From: [Eubacterium] siraeum
GTDB lineage: Bacteria > Bacillota > Clostridia > Oscillospirales > Ruminococcaceae
Reading direction: 5' to 3'
Length of the DNA: 64,000 nt
Assembly: GCA_025150425.1 (NCBI GenBank)
Contig: CP102281.1
Location: 744,001-808,000, forward strand
The notes beneath the pieces were generated by a model. It was not told the origin of the DNA, ran no database searches, and saw only the letters and a program-made list of their open reading frames with translations. Of the stretch, positions 12,487-22,688 are shown in pieces. A program made the position numbers and the translations under genes. How positions within the stretch are numbered: position 1 is the stretch's first letter; every line of letters begins with the position of its first letter.

Positions 12487-15090
12487 TTGAAAGCAGGAAA
12501 CAGCGGAGAAAAGCTCACGCCTATGATGCAGCAGTATGTTGAAATCAAGGCAAATTATAAGGATTATATATTATTCTATCGTCTGGGCGATTTCTATGAA
12601 ATGTTCAACGAGGACGCAATGGTAGCGTCAAAGGAGCTTGAGCTGACGCTGACATCAAGAGCGGGTACGCCCATGTGCGGCGTACCGCATCATTCTGCGG
12701 AGGGCTACATAAAAAAGCTGATAGATAAAGGCTTCAAGGTAGCTATCTGCGAGCAGACAACCGACCCTGCGTTATCAAAGGGACTTGTAGAGCGTGATAT
12801 AGTAAGGCTTGTCAGCGCAGGCACGGTCATAGAAGCGTCAATGCTTGAGGATGGCTCGAATAACTATATTTCCTGTATCTATGTCGGAGAAAACGGCACA
12901 GGTATGGTGTTTGCCGATATTTCAACGGGCGAGGTACACGCAGTTGAAAAGGCAAATTCAAAAAAGACCGACGAGGATATAATAGCACAGTTCTCACAGT
13001 ATACCCCCGTTGAGCTACTATTCAATGCGGAGTTTCTGAATCGGAAACAGGCATATACTTTTATAAGGAACCGTTACGGAAAATGCTCTGCGGAACAGCT
13101 TTCCGATGAGGATTTTTCCATAGATGACGTATCCGAGATAACTGCACAGTTCGGCGGCACGGCAGATGAAATAGGCCTTGCCGGAAAGGACAACGCATTA
13201 AGAGCTTTATGCGCTTTGCTGCGCTATTTGTATAAGGCACAAAGAAGCGGAGCAAAACGTTTTGTAAAGCTGAACGTACACAGCAGCGGCGAATTTATGC
13301 AGCTTGGACTTGCCACAAGAAGAAACCTTGAACTGACATCGACAATGAGAAGCGGTGAAAAGAAAGGCTCGCTTCTGTGGGTGCTTGATAAGACCGATAC
13401 CTCAATGGGAAGAAGAAAGCTAAGACAGTGCATAGAGCAGCCGCTTACAGATACGGCGGCTATCATACGCAGACACGATGCGGTAGAAGCGCTCATAAAC
13501 AATTCTGCGGCGCTGTATGATATAAAGACCGACCTTGCGAAAGTCTATGACCTTGAACGTCTTATGACAAGGATAATCTACAAGGCGGCAAATGCAAAGG
13601 ATGTAAAGGCGCTCGGCGCTACCTGCAGGATACTTCCTCAGCTTAAAAGCGACCTGTCGCAGATAAGCACACAGCTTACAAGAAGCCTTGATAAGAAGAT
13701 AAGCCCTCTTGACGATATTGCGGATTTAGTAGAAAGAGCGATAGCCGATGAACCGCCCGCACTGATGAAGGACGGCGGTTATATAAAGAACGGCTTCAAT
13801 GAGGAGCTTGACCGCCTGAGAAATATCACAGGCGGCGGCAAGGACCTGCTCGCTCAGATAGAACAGCAGGAAAAAGAGGCTACCGGCATAAAGAATCTGC
13901 GTGTCGGCTATAACCGTGTGTTCGGCTATTATATCGAGGTTTCAAAGGGCAACGTGTCGATGGTGCCCGACAGATATGTAAGAAAGCAGACGCTTACAAA
14001 CGGCGAGAGATACATTACCGATGAGCTTAAGAAGATAGAAAACGAGATACTCGGCGCAAACGATAAGATACTTGCACTTGAGGCGGCAATATTTGCCGAG
14101 GTGCGTGAATTTATCGCACGGCGGCTCGACCTTATCCAGCAGACCGCCGAATCTGTAGCGGCGCTTGACGTGCTGTGCAGTTATGCCGTTGTATCTATAG
14201 AAAATAACTACTGCCGTCCGATGATGGCAAATGACAGCGTCATAGAGATAAAGGACGGAAGACACCCCGTTGTTGAGAAGATGGTCAACGAGATACTTTT
14301 CACCCCGAATGACGTTTACCTTGATGTTAAAAGCAACCGCCTTATGATAATCACAGGCCCGAATATGTCGGGTAAATCCACGTTTATGCGGCAGGTAGCC
14401 GTGATTGTCCTTATGGCACAGATAGGCTGCTTTGTGCCTGCAAGCTACGCAAGGCTCGGAGTAGTGGACAGGATATTCACCCGTGTCGGTGCAAGCGATG
14501 ATCTGTCCGCAGGTCAGTCCACCTTTATGGTCGAGATGACCGAGGTTGCAACTATCCTTAACGAAGCGACCAAAAACTCACTCGTTATCCTTGACGAGAT
14601 AGGCAGAGGAACATCGACCTACGACGGCGTGTCAATAGCAAAAGCGGTAGCCGAGTACATAAGCTCAAAGGCTATCGGCTGCAAGACGCTTTTCGCAACG
14701 CATTACCACGAGCTTATTTCGCTTGAAAACGAGCTTGACGGTGTGCGTAACTACAGCGTAAAGGTAAAGCGAAGCGGCGAGGATATAAAGTTCCTGCACA
14801 AGATAGTCGAGGGCGGCACGGACGACAGCTACGGCATAGAGGTCGCACGTCTTGCAGGACTTCCGAAGAAGGTCACCGACAGAGCAAAACAGCTTCTTGC
14901 CGAGCTTGAAAAAGCACCGAAAATACAGCGTGAGCTTGAACTGAGAGCCGAGGAGGAATCCGAAAGCCAGATTGACTTCGAGGCAACAGGCAGGCAGAAC
15001 GTTATAGCCGAGATAAAAAACCTCGACCTTGACGATATGACGCCGAGAGAGGCTTACGCAAAGCTTGAAGAACTAAAAGCAATGTTATAA
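12487..15090 (+). CDS. mutS: DNA mismatch repair ATPase MutS
   Basis: An 867-residue MutS. The mismatch-binding domain has GDFYEMF near residue 35 (the Phe-x-Glu intercalation motif), the Walker A loop GPNMSGKSTFMRQ is near residue 622, and LDEIGRGTSTYDG and FATHYHEL follow. It recognises base mismatches and recruits MutL, encoded 15 bp downstream. TTG at 12487 is preferred because AAAGGA (12472-12477) touches the ATG at 12478; the alternative adds three residues. Confidence 0.95.
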   Translation: MKAGNSGEKLTPMMQQYVEIKANYKDYILFYRLGDFYEMFNEDAMVASKELELTLTSRAGTPMCGVPHHSAEGYIKKLIDKGFKVAICEQTTDPALSKGLVERDIVRLVSAGTVIEASMLEDGSNNYISCIYVGENGTGMVFADISTGEVHAVEKANSKKTDEDIIAQFSQYTPVELLFNAEFLNRKQAYTFIRNRYGKCSAEQLSDEDFSIDDVSEITAQFGGTADEIGLAGKDNALRALCALLRYLYKAQRSGAKRFVKLNVHSSGEFMQLGLATRRNLELTSTMRSGEKKGSLLWVLDKTDTSMGRRKLRQCIEQPLTDTAAIIRRHDAVEALINNSAALYDIKTDLAKVYDLERLMTRIIYKAANAKDVKALGATCRILPQLKSDLSQISTQLTRSLDKKISPLDDIADLVERAIADEPPALMKDGGYIKNGFNEELDRLRNITGGGKDLLAQIEQQEKEATGIKNLRVGYNRVFGYYIEVSKGNVSMVPDRYVRKQTLTNGERYITDELKKIENEILGANDKILALEAAIFAEVREFIARRLDLIQQTAESVAALDVLCSYAVVSIENNYCRPMMANDSVIEIKDGRHPVVEKMVNEILFTPNDVYLDVKSNRLMIITGPNMSGKSTFMRQVAVIVLMAQIGCFVPASYARLGVVDRIFTRVGASDDLSAGQSTFMVEMTEVATILNEATKNSLVILDEIGRGTSTYDGVSIAKAVAEYISSKAIGCKTLFATHYHELISLENELDGVRNYSVKVKRSGEDIKFLHKIVEGGTDDSYGIEVARLAGLPKKVTDRAKQLLAELEKAPKIQRELELRAEEESESQIDFEATGRQNVIAEIKNLDLDDMTPREAYAKLEELKAML

Positions 15091-15105
15091 AGAAAAGGAA
15101 AACCA

Positions 15106-17139
15106 ATGCCCGAAATCAGACTGCTTGATAAAAGCGTAGCGGAGCTTATTGCGGCAGGCGAGGTCATAGAGCGCCCGTCCTCCGTAATAAAGGAGCTTGT
15201 GGAAAATTCAATAGACGCAGGCGCACGGCATATCACCGTTGAGATAAAGCACGGCGGTATCAGCTATATGCGTATAACGGACGACGGTTGCGGCATAGCT
15301 TACGCTCAGATGCCGACAGCTTTTCTCCGTCACGCCACAAGCAAGATACGCACTGGCGACGACCTTACAGGCATTATGACTATGGGCTTCAGAGGAGAAG
15401 CGCTGGCGTCCGTTGCGGCGGTCGCAAAGATAGAGATGATGTCACGGCAGGACGGCGATGAACTCGGCGGACGTTACATTATCGAAGGCGGCGAGGAAAA
15501 GGAACACGAATCCTGCGGCTGTCCCACAGGCACGACTATCGTGATAAAGGAGCTTTTCTACAACACTCCCGCACGACTTAAATTCCTCAAAAAAGACATA
15601 TCCGAGGGCAATTTCATAGCGGCAACGGTCGACAGGCTTGCTCTTTCCCACCCCGATATTTCCTTCAGATTCATAAGAGATAACAAAAGCGTCAGAATGA
15701 CATCGGGCGACGGTTCGCTCTTATCTGCGGCAAAGGCGGTATCCGGCAGACAGTTTGCCGACAGCCTTATTCCCGTTGACTTTTCGCTTAACGGCATAGA
15801 TGTAAGCGGTTATGTTTCATCTCCGCTTTTCTGCCGTAACAGCAGAAGTATGCAGACGTTTTTCGTGAACACAAGATATATAAAAAGCACCACCTGTATG
15901 GCGGCGCTTGAGGAGGCATATCGTAACAGTATGATGGTCGGAAAATTCCCTGCCTGCATACTGAACATATCGCTTTCTCCCGAAACTGTCGATGTAAACG
16001 TACACCCCGCAAAGACCGAGATACGCTTCGCTTATGAAAAGCCTGTGTTCGATGCGGTGTATTTTGCGGTAAAGAACGCACTGGTGAACGCCGCAGACGA
16101 TAAACGGCAGATAGAGCTTGAAAAACCGAAGAAATACGATAACGCAGACGATTATTTCAGGCACAACCCCGAAATAATAAAGCGTGAACAGCAGACGCTC
16201 GCACATATCCCCGTAACGCTTCCGCTTTTGTCTGAGGAACGTCCGGTCGTTGATATAAAGCCCGAAGAACCGACCGAAACGGTAAAGGCTGAAAAAATAT
16301 ACGGCGACAGCACAATAAAGCCCGTTTCACTGCACAGCACACGCTCGGACTACAGCACAGGACCCGAAGAAAATACAAGTGAAGCTATTGACGAAATACC
16401 TTTGCCAAAAGAGCCGCACATTCCGTCATATAAGGCGGTAAGCAGCAGTGTTGTTGTCACCGTTGACGATGATACGGACGATATTCCCGTAACAGCACCG
16501 CAAACTGACGAAGGCTTCAGATTTATAAACGCAAAGCCGATAACGGTTGAAAGGATAGACGAGCCGAAGCCCGAAAAAACAAGTGTTCGTGTTATCGGAG
16601 AATTTTTAAAGACCTATATACTGTGCGAGGCGGACGAGGAGCTTATAATAATCGACAAGCACGCCGCCCACGAACGCATAAGGTTTGAAAAGCTGAAAGA
16701 GGAGTTTGTAACCACCTCACAGCTTCTTATCGACAAAACCGAGCTTAAGCTGTCACCCGAAGAATACGAGGCACTGCACGAGTATTACGAATATGTGGAG
16801 CAAAGCGGTATAGAGCTTGTTTTCTGCGATGACAGCACAGTGCAGATAACCGCAATGCCGTCCGTAGTGAAATGCTCGCCGCAGGAAATAGTATCCGATG
16901 TCGCACAACGGCTTATGAACACTGCCACCGACCAGAAAGGCGCTCTCTTTGACGATATGCTTCATACGATGGCTTGCAAGTCGGCGATAAAGGCGCACGA
17001 TGATACGGATATTCTCGAATTGCAGGCGCTTGCCGACAGAGTGATGAATGACAGGACAATACGTTTTTGTCCGCACGGCAGGCCGGTTATGACCGCACTT
17101 TCAAAATACAGGATAGAACGCTTCTTCAACAGGAGTTGA
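15106..17139 (+). CDS. mutL: DNA mismatch repair endonuclease MutL
   Basis: A 677-residue MutL. The N-terminal GHKL ATPase has ELVENSIDAGA, DDGCGI and GFRGEAL; a charged low-complexity linker covers about residues 340-480. The C-terminal domain carries the endonuclease metal motif as DKHAAHERIRFE (Lys replacing the usual Gln) and CPHGRPV near the end. It is therefore predicted to nick DNA, as in organisms without MutH. It follows mutS and is 3 bp before miaA. Confidence 0.95.
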   Translation: MPEIRLLDKSVAELIAAGEVIERPSSVIKELVENSIDAGARHITVEIKHGGISYMRITDDGCGIAYAQMPTAFLRHATSKIRTGDDLTGIMTMGFRGEALASVAAVAKIEMMSRQDGDELGGRYIIEGGEEKEHESCGCPTGTTIVIKELFYNTPARLKFLKKDISEGNFIAATVDRLALSHPDISFRFIRDNKSVRMTSGDGSLLSAAKAVSGRQFADSLIPVDFSLNGIDVSGYVSSPLFCRNSRSMQTFFVNTRYIKSTTCMAALEEAYRNSMMVGKFPACILNISLSPETVDVNVHPAKTEIRFAYEKPVFDAVYFAVKNALVNAADDKRQIELEKPKKYDNADDYFRHNPEIIKREQQTLAHIPVTLPLLSEERPVVDIKPEEPTETVKAEKIYGDSTIKPVSLHSTRSDYSTGPEENTSEAIDEIPLPKEPHIPSYKAVSSSVVVTVDDDTDDIPVTAPQTDEGFRFINAKPITVERIDEPKPEKTSVRVIGEFLKTYILCEADEELIIIDKHAAHERIRFEKLKEEFVTTSQLLIDKTELKLSPEEYEALHEYYEYVEQSGIELVFCDDSTVQITAMPSVVKCSPQEIVSDVAQRLMNTATDQKGALFDDMLHTMACKSAIKAHDDTDILELQALADRVMNDRTIRFCPHGRPVMTALSKYRIERFFNRS

Positions 17140-17142
17140 GTT

Positions 17143-18087
17143 ATGGATAAACAGTTTATCGTAGTGGTATGCGGACCTACCGCTTCGGGCAAGACCGCTC
17201 TTTCGGTCGAGCTTGCAAAAAGGCTTTCGGGCGAGATAATTTCAGCCGATTCTATGCAGATATACAGAGGTATGAACATAGCCACCGCAAAGCCGACCAA
17301 AGAGGAAAAGCAGGGCATACCGCATTACCTTATGGATTTTCTCGACCCTCATGACAGCTTTTCGGTAGCCGACTATGTTAAGGCGGCACACGGTATTATC
17401 GCAGATATAGCGGCACGAGGAAAGCTCCCGATAATAACCGGCGGCACAGGCCTTTATATAAGCTCTCTTATCGACAATCTCAGCTTTGAGGAAACCGAGT
17501 GCGACTACGCATACCGTGACGAACTGCGTAAGCTTGCACAGGAAAAGGGCAACGGTTTTCTGCTCGGAATGCTCCGTGAAATTGATTCCGAAACGGCGGA
17601 AAAGCTCCACGAGAACAATCTCAACAGGATAATAAGAGCACTTGAGGTCTACAAGACTACGGGAAAGACAATGAGCGAGCAACAGCGCCTTTCAAGGCTT
17701 GCCCCTTCGCCGTATGAGCCGTGTATGATACAGCTTGACTATGACAGGGAAACGCTGTACGACCGCATAAACAGGCGTGTTGACATAATGCTTGCAGAAG
17801 GACTTGTCGAGGAGGCAAGGCAGTTTATGAAACAGTCTGATTATCCCACTGCGGCGCAGGCGATAGGCTATAAGGAGCTTATGCCGTATCTTAAAGGCGA
17901 AAGCCCTCTTACACCTTGCGTAGAGCGGCTGAAGCAGGAAACCAGAAAATACGCAAAGCGTCAGCTTACATGGTTCCGCCGTGACGAAAGAATCCATTAT
18001 ATCAAGGCTGACGGAGGAAAGAACTTTTCGCAGATTGTTGACGAGGCAATAGATTATATCGGCAGTGTAAGAAACAAAAGCAAGTGA
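17143..18087 (+). CDS. miaA: tRNA dimethylallyltransferase
   Basis: A 314-residue enzyme with the P-loop GPTASGKTALS near residue 10, SADSMQIYRGM, GGTGLYI and QAIGYKEL. It transfers the dimethylallyl group to A37 of tRNAs reading UNN codons, giving i6A, the substrate of MiaB encoded upstream. Starts 3 bp after mutL, so translational coupling is likely. A short hairpin (CAAGTGA/TCACTTG) lies across its stop codon, without a clear U-tract. Confidence 0.95.
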   Translation: MDKQFIVVVCGPTASGKTALSVELAKRLSGEIISADSMQIYRGMNIATAKPTKEEKQGIPHYLMDFLDPHDSFSVADYVKAAHGIIADIAARGKLPIITGGTGLYISSLIDNLSFEETECDYAYRDELRKLAQEKGNGFLLGMLREIDSETAEKLHENNLNRIIRALEVYKTTGKTMSEQQRLSRLAPSPYEPCMIQLDYDRETLYDRINRRVDIMLAEGLVEEARQFMKQSDYPTAAQAIGYKELMPYLKGESPLTPCVERLKQETRKYAKRQLTWFRRDERIHYIKADGGKNFSQIVDEAIDYIGSVRNKSK

Positions 18088-18266
18088 AATTCTCACTTGT
18101 CGAAAAAATCTCCCCAAACTGCCATAAAGCTATGGAATTTTCAATCAATATGTGTTACAATATAAGTTAAGCTATCTGTAGCTGTGATTTGTCACAAAAA
18201 CAGTTATGATTTTATTTTATTTTATGTTCCGCAAAAAAAGCGGAGAAAAGAAAGGACGTAATCAAA

Positions 18267-18524
18267 ATGGCAAAGGAACTCAATTTACAGGACGTATTTT
18301 TAAATCAGGCGAGAAAAGAGAAGATACCTGTAACTATCTACATTACAAACGGCTTTCAGTTCAAGGGACTTGTAAGAGGTTTTGACAATTACACTGTCAT
18401 CCTTGATACAGACGGAAAGCAGAACCTGATATACAAGCACGCTATCTCGACAATAACACCTCTCAGAGCTGTATCCATCCTTGACGCATTCGACAGGACG
18501 GACAGCGAAGACGTAAAAGAATAA
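18267..18524 (+). CDS. hfq: RNA chaperone Hfq
   Basis: An 85-residue Sm-like protein: [38 protein letters not shown] (Sm1) and [10 protein letters not shown] (Sm2). It forms hexamers that bind U-rich and A-rich RNA. A 180-bp gap separates it from miaA and contains TACAAT at 18156 without a good -35, so promoter assignment is weak. AAAGGA precedes the ATG at 18267. Confidence 0.95.
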   Translation: MAKELNLQDVFLNQARKEKIPVTIYITNGFQFKGLVRGFDNYTVILDTDGKQNLIYKHAISTITPLRAVSILDAFDRTDSEDVKE

Positions 18525-18530
18525 GGGTAT

Positions 18531-19748
18531 ATGGACAGGACGTTAACAACAAAGCTTGTAACGGTGGTTCTTGCCGTATTCCTGCTCCTGACCATCGCAG
18601 GTCAGTTTTTTGCGGGAAACGACCACTCCTATAAAACAGAGGTGGCGCTGAAGTACGATTCTCAGGATACTATCGAGTTTTACGGCGTGTTCGCACGAAA
18701 CGAGCATACCGTCAGCCGTAAGATAAACGGCACGATACAGTATGAGCATGAGGACGGCTCAAAGGTCGGCAAGAACAGCGTTATAGCCAATGCTTACGGC
18801 TCGGCGGCTGATATATCGCTTACTGCGGATATAAATAAGCTGAAAACGAGGATAGACACGCTGACAGACGCACAGAGCCTTGTCGGTACGGATAATTCTC
18901 AGATAGAGGCTTTTGACAAGCTGATAACCGAAAAGCACAGCAAGCTGATAACAGCTATAAACAACGGCGATTATACTGCCGTTTCACAGCTTAAATACGA
19001 AATGCTCAACCTGCAGAGCAAGCGTGATATGGTCAAGGGCAAGGTGAATGATTATTCATCGGTGATTTCGGCGCTCAACTCAAAGATAAAGACGCTTGAG
19101 GGCAGGATTTCGGCTTCGCCCGTTCAGGTCACGGCTGATGAAACAGGCTATTTCGTAAGCAGCATCGACGGGTACGAGAGCAAGATAACATACGATAACA
19201 TCGACAGTATAACGCCTGCGGAAATTTCCGAAACGGTAAAGACACCCGAGCTTACAACAGCGTCCGGCGACATAATCGGCAAGATGATAGACGATTATAA
19301 GTGGAAGCTGGCGGCGACCTTTACAGAAGGTCAGGCGGCTGTCCTTACGGAAAATACAAAGGTACGGCTGATACTCGGCGCAGACCAGACGGAGATAACC
19401 GCAAAGGTCGAAAATGTCGAAAAGTACGACAACGATTATGTTGCGATATTCTCTGCAGACGATCTGAATTCGGTTATCGCCTCGTCAAGAGTCGGCAGGT
19501 TCAAGCTGCTTGTAGACAGCTATAACGGTATACGCATAGCTTCGTCCGCTATCCATTTTGACAAGGAAAACAACATCGGAGTCTATGTGAAAAAAGGCTC
19601 TCAGGCTTACTTCGTACAGGTAGACCGCATATATTCAAGCGAGGATTATGTCATTGTCCGTGATACTTCGGGACAAGCGGGTTATCTGTCGCTTTACGAT
19701 GATGTTATAGTTGAAGGGAAGGATCTTTATGACGGAAAGAATCTCTAA
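18531..19748 (+). CDS. HlyD-like membrane-anchored protein
   Basis: A 405-residue protein with an N-terminal membrane segment (LVTVVLAVFLLLTIAGQFFA), a predicted coiled coil around residues 95-185, and flanking beta-rich barrel and lipoyl-like parts, the architecture of periplasmic-adaptor (HlyD/RND-like) proteins. Firmicutes often keep such a gene between hfq and yggS-sepF. No transporter subunits adjoin, so an envelope or division-related role is possible. It overlaps yggS by 20 bp. Confidence 0.65.
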   Translation: MDRTLTTKLVTVVLAVFLLLTIAGQFFAGNDHSYKTEVALKYDSQDTIEFYGVFARNEHTVSRKINGTIQYEHEDGSKVGKNSVIANAYGSAADISLTADINKLKTRIDTLTDAQSLVGTDNSQIEAFDKLITEKHSKLITAINNGDYTAVSQLKYEMLNLQSKRDMVKGKVNDYSSVISALNSKIKTLEGRISASPVQVTADETGYFVSSIDGYESKITYDNIDSITPAEISETVKTPELTTASGDIIGKMIDDYKWKLAATFTEGQAAVLTENTKVRLILGADQTEITAKVENVEKYDNDYVAIFSADDLNSVIASSRVGRFKLLVDSYNGIRIASSAIHFDKENNIGVYVKKGSQAYFVQVDRIYSSEDYVIVRDTSGQAGYLSLYDDVIVEGKDLYDGKNL

Positions 19749-20454
19749 ATCCGCCGAAGAAACAACGCTTGAGGATATAAAGCTCAATTATACGGCTGTA
19801 AAACAGAACATAGCCGAAGCTATGGATAAAGCAGGACGATGCGATACGGTTCGCATTATGGCGGTCACAAAAACAGTACCCTGCGAAAAGATAAATTATG
19901 CCGAAAGTCTTGGCATAGACCTTCTGGGTGAAAACAGAGTACAGGAATTTCTCGGAAAATACGAAAATTATTCGGAAAAATCCGAAATTCACTTCATCGG
20001 GGGCTTGCAAAAAAACAAAGTAAAGTATATAATTGATAAGGTGAGTATGATACATTCGGTCGACAGTGTCGAGCTTGCGGCTGAGATAGACCGCAGAGCA
20101 GGAAGTCACGGACTTGTAAAGGACATACTCCTTGAGATCAATATAGGCGGCGAGGAGTCAAAGGGCGGTATTGCACCGTCTGAGCTTATCGAAACGGCAA
20201 AAGCTGTATCCGGACTTGAAAACGTCAGGATAAGAGGGCTTATGACCATTCCGCCTGTGAATTGCGACGAAAAGTATTTTGCGTCAATGCAGGAGCTTTT
20301 TGAAAATTCAAAGCAGAAATATTCTTTCCTGTCCGGCATGGATACGCTGTCAATGGGTATGTCGGGCGATTATGCAACAGCCGTAAAGTACGGCTCAACG
20401 TTAGTCAGGATAGGCAGCGGTCTTTTCGGCTACAGAAACTATTCGAAAATATAA
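19729..20454 (+). CDS. YggS-family PLP homeostasis protein
   Basis: A 241-residue PLP-binding protein: MAVTKTVPCEKI contains the PLP lysine, followed by LLGENRVQEFL, HFIGGLQKNKVK and LSMGMSGDY. The fold is that of alanine racemase N-terminal barrels, but the family mainly controls PLP and amino acid balance. The ATG at 19729 follows GGGAAGGA. Located before sepF, as in most Gram-positive division clusters. Confidence 0.92.
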   Translation: MTERISKSAEETTLEDIKLNYTAVKQNIAEAMDKAGRCDTVRIMAVTKTVPCEKINYAESLGIDLLGENRVQEFLGKYENYSEKSEIHFIGGLQKNKVKYIIDKVSMIHSVDSVELAAEIDRRAGSHGLVKDILLEINIGGEESKGGIAPSELIETAKAVSGLENVRIRGLMTIPPVNCDEKYFASMQELFENSKQKYSFLSGMDTLSMGMSGDYATAVKYGSTLVRIGSGLFGYRNYSKI

Positions 20455-20471
20455 AAACGGAGGAACAAACA

Positions 20472-20939
20472 ATGAGCGCATTAGAAGGACTTAAAAATTC
20501 AATCAGAAGATGGGGCGGATCGGATGACGATGAGAGCTACTCAAACGAGCTTGAATCCGCAAAGGAAGAACCTGTGCAGGAGGCTCCTTCACGCAGCTCG
20601 TCACAGGCTTCAAACGCAAATAAGATATACACTTATAATGCAAGCACAACTCTGCACCTTGTTGTAAACAGACCCAAGAAGCTGTCCGATACAGCCGAGA
20701 TAGCAGAGCTTTACAAGAACAAGACAACGGTTATCCTTATGCTCAACAACACAAATAAGGATATAGCTACCCGTATCATCGACTTCTTAGGCGGTGTAAG
20801 CTACATAACGGGCGGCGAGATAAAGAGGATCGCAGATACAACATACGTTCTCGCACCTTACAATGTTGATATTTCAGGCGAATTCATAGACGAAATCAGC
20901 AGCATTTCGGGCGAGGATATTTTCGACGATCTGGACTGA
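20472..20939 (+). CDS. sepF: Cell division protein SepF
   Basis: A 155-residue SepF. A short N-terminal helix (LKNSIRRWG) replaces the usual membrane-binding helix, a polar linker follows, and the C-terminal domain reads VILMLNNTNKDIATRIIDFLGG and GGEIKRIADTTYVLAP. It binds FtsZ and ties the ring to the membrane. GGAGGAAC precedes the ATG. Confidence 0.93.
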   Translation: MSALEGLKNSIRRWGGSDDDESYSNELESAKEEPVQEAPSRSSSQASNANKIYTYNASTTLHLVVNRPKKLSDTAEIAELYKNKTTVILMLNNTNKDIATRIIDFLGGVSYITGGEIKRIADTTYVLAPYNVDISGEFIDEISSISGEDIFDDLD

Positions 20940-20940
20940 T

Positions 20941-21741
20941 ATGGCAGACCGTGAACTTGTCAAAGATATACAAAATGCGGCGAGGGACTGCCTTGACAGA
21001 TCCCGCCCGTATTTTACCCGTTTTCTGTCCGAAAGCGAGCTTGCACAGATAAGAGCTGTCGGTATCCCGAAAGGGCTTACGGCATTGCTTTGTGCAGGCA
21101 CAGGAAATGCAGATCCGCTCAGATGCTGTCTTGGACTTTTCCCGTCATATTATTTTGACGGCAGTGCGATTTCCGATGCATCCTATGCCGTTGTGTCCGA
21201 TGAAAACACGGCTGAACAGTTCCCGATAAAAGCGGTGACGTTCACCTTCAGGAAAGAGGACAGTGTGACCCACAGAGATGTGCTGGGTTCGCTTATGGCG
21301 CTCGGTATTGAGCGTGACACTGTCGGGGATATTTTCGTTACCGACGGGAAGGCGGCAGTGTTTGTCTACGAAAAGGTAGCACCGCTTATTTCAGACAGTA
21401 TAACGAAAATAGGCAGGGTAGGAGTGCAGGTGGATATTGGCATTACCGCAGGTTTTACTTTGCCCGCAAGAAAATATGAGGAGATGCGGTTTTCGGTAGC
21501 TTCAATGCGCCTTGACAATATTGTCAGATGCGTCGCCTGTACGTCAAGGACAGGCGCTGTGGAAAAGTATATTACGCCACAGCTTGTGACGCTGAACGGC
21601 ACGGTATGTACCGATGTGTCAAAGCAGCTAAGCGAGGGCGATGTGTTTTCCGTCAGAGGAAAAGGCAAGTTCATATTGCAGTGTATCGGTGAAACAGGCA
21701 GAAAAGGTAATATACATATTACGATTAAAAAATATATTTAG
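20941..21741 (+). CDS. YlmH-family S4-domain RNA-binding protein
   Basis: A 266-residue protein with the YlmH pattern (FLSESELAQIRAVGIPKGL; FRKEDSVTHRDVLGSLMALG) and a C-terminal S4 RNA-binding domain (LVTLNGTVCTDVSKQLSEGD). YlmH acts on stalled 50S-peptidyl-tRNA complexes in Bacillus. It starts 1 bp after sepF and is followed by divIVA, the usual order. Confidence 0.88.
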   Translation: MADRELVKDIQNAARDCLDRSRPYFTRFLSESELAQIRAVGIPKGLTALLCAGTGNADPLRCCLGLFPSYYFDGSAISDASYAVVSDENTAEQFPIKAVTFTFRKEDSVTHRDVLGSLMALGIERDTVGDIFVTDGKAAVFVYEKVAPLISDSITKIGRVGVQVDIGITAGFTLPARKYEEMRFSVASMRLDNIVRCVACTSRTGAVEKYITPQLVTLNGTVCTDVSKQLSEGDVFSVRGKGKFILQCIGETGRKGNIHITIKKYI

Positions 21742-21764
21742 AGTACATTTAGGAGGACTTTCCC

Positions 21765-22631
21765 GTGAATGCTAAAGATATAGTATCCAAAGAATTTGAT
21801 ACGGTTAAGCGTGGCGGTTACGATGCCGCCGAGGTAGATACTTTCTTAAAGGACGTATCTATCGAATACAAGAAACTGCAGAATGAAAACGAGGAGCTTG
21901 AAAAGAAGCTGGAGGTTCTTGCGGAAAAAATAAGAGAGTACCGTAAGGATGAGGACGCTCTGAGAGATGCTCTGCTCATTGCAAAAAAGCAGGGTATAGC
22001 TGTAGTGAACGAGGCTAAGGAAGATGCCGAAAAGATAAGAAAAGACGCTCAGGAAAAGGCTGAAAAGACTATCAAGGATGCGGACGCTCTTGCGGCAAAG
22101 AAGAAGGAGCTCGGTGAGAAGAATCTTGCCGAAGCAAACGCAAAAGCAAAGCAGACCGTTGACGATGCCAATGCAAAGGCTGCCGAGATTCACACAATTA
22201 TGATGCAGCAGACTGAAAGAGAGCAGATTGTTCTCCAGAGAACAAGAAAAGAAGTGCAGGACTATACAAACAAGATTCTTGCCGCATACAGCGCACATAT
22301 CGAGAATATAAAGGCTATGCCCAAGGCTTGTGAGAATGAGTTCGTGATAAATACCGTTAAGGAAGTTGAGGCGAGAAAGCCTGAGGACAGCGCATTTGCA
22401 AAGAAGCCTGCTCCTGCTCCGGCAAAGCCTGCGCCTGAAGCAAAGCCTGCACCCGAAGCTAAGCCTGCACCTGCTCCGGTAAAGCCCGCTCCCGAAGCTA
22501 AGCCTGCTCCCGCTCCCGAAAAAAAGGCGGAAGAAAAGGTAACGGGTGAATCTGTGCTGTTCAGCCTTAAAAACGAGAAGGAAGAAAAGAATGCTCCCAC
22601 ATCCGAACTTGAGTTCGGAAAGAACAAGTAA
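21765..22631 (+). CDS. divIVA: DivIVA-family cell division/polarity protein
   Basis: A 288-residue protein. The N-terminal DivIVA lipid-binding domain (KEFDTVKRGGYDAAEVDTFL) is followed by long coiled coils to about residue 170. The tail from about 205 to 255 is a Pro/Ala/Lys low-complexity repeat built on PAPEAK. It marks curved membrane at poles and septa. AGGAGG precedes the GTG start at 21765. Confidence 0.92.
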   Translation: MNAKDIVSKEFDTVKRGGYDAAEVDTFLKDVSIEYKKLQNENEELEKKLEVLAEKIREYRKDEDALRDALLIAKKQGIAVVNEAKEDAEKIRKDAQEKAEKTIKDADALAAKKKELGEKNLAEANAKAKQTVDDANAKAAEIHTIMMQQTEREQIVLQRTRKEVQDYTNKILAAYSAHIENIKAMPKACENEFVINTVKEVEARKPEDSAFAKKPAPAPAKPAPEAKPAPEAKPAPAPVKPAPEAKPAPAPEKKAEEKVTGESVLFSLKNEKEEKNAPTSELEFGKNK

Positions 22632-22688
22632 TTATAATAACTGAAATAACGTCAGAAAAATACCGGACAACGAAAGGAATCGGAATTA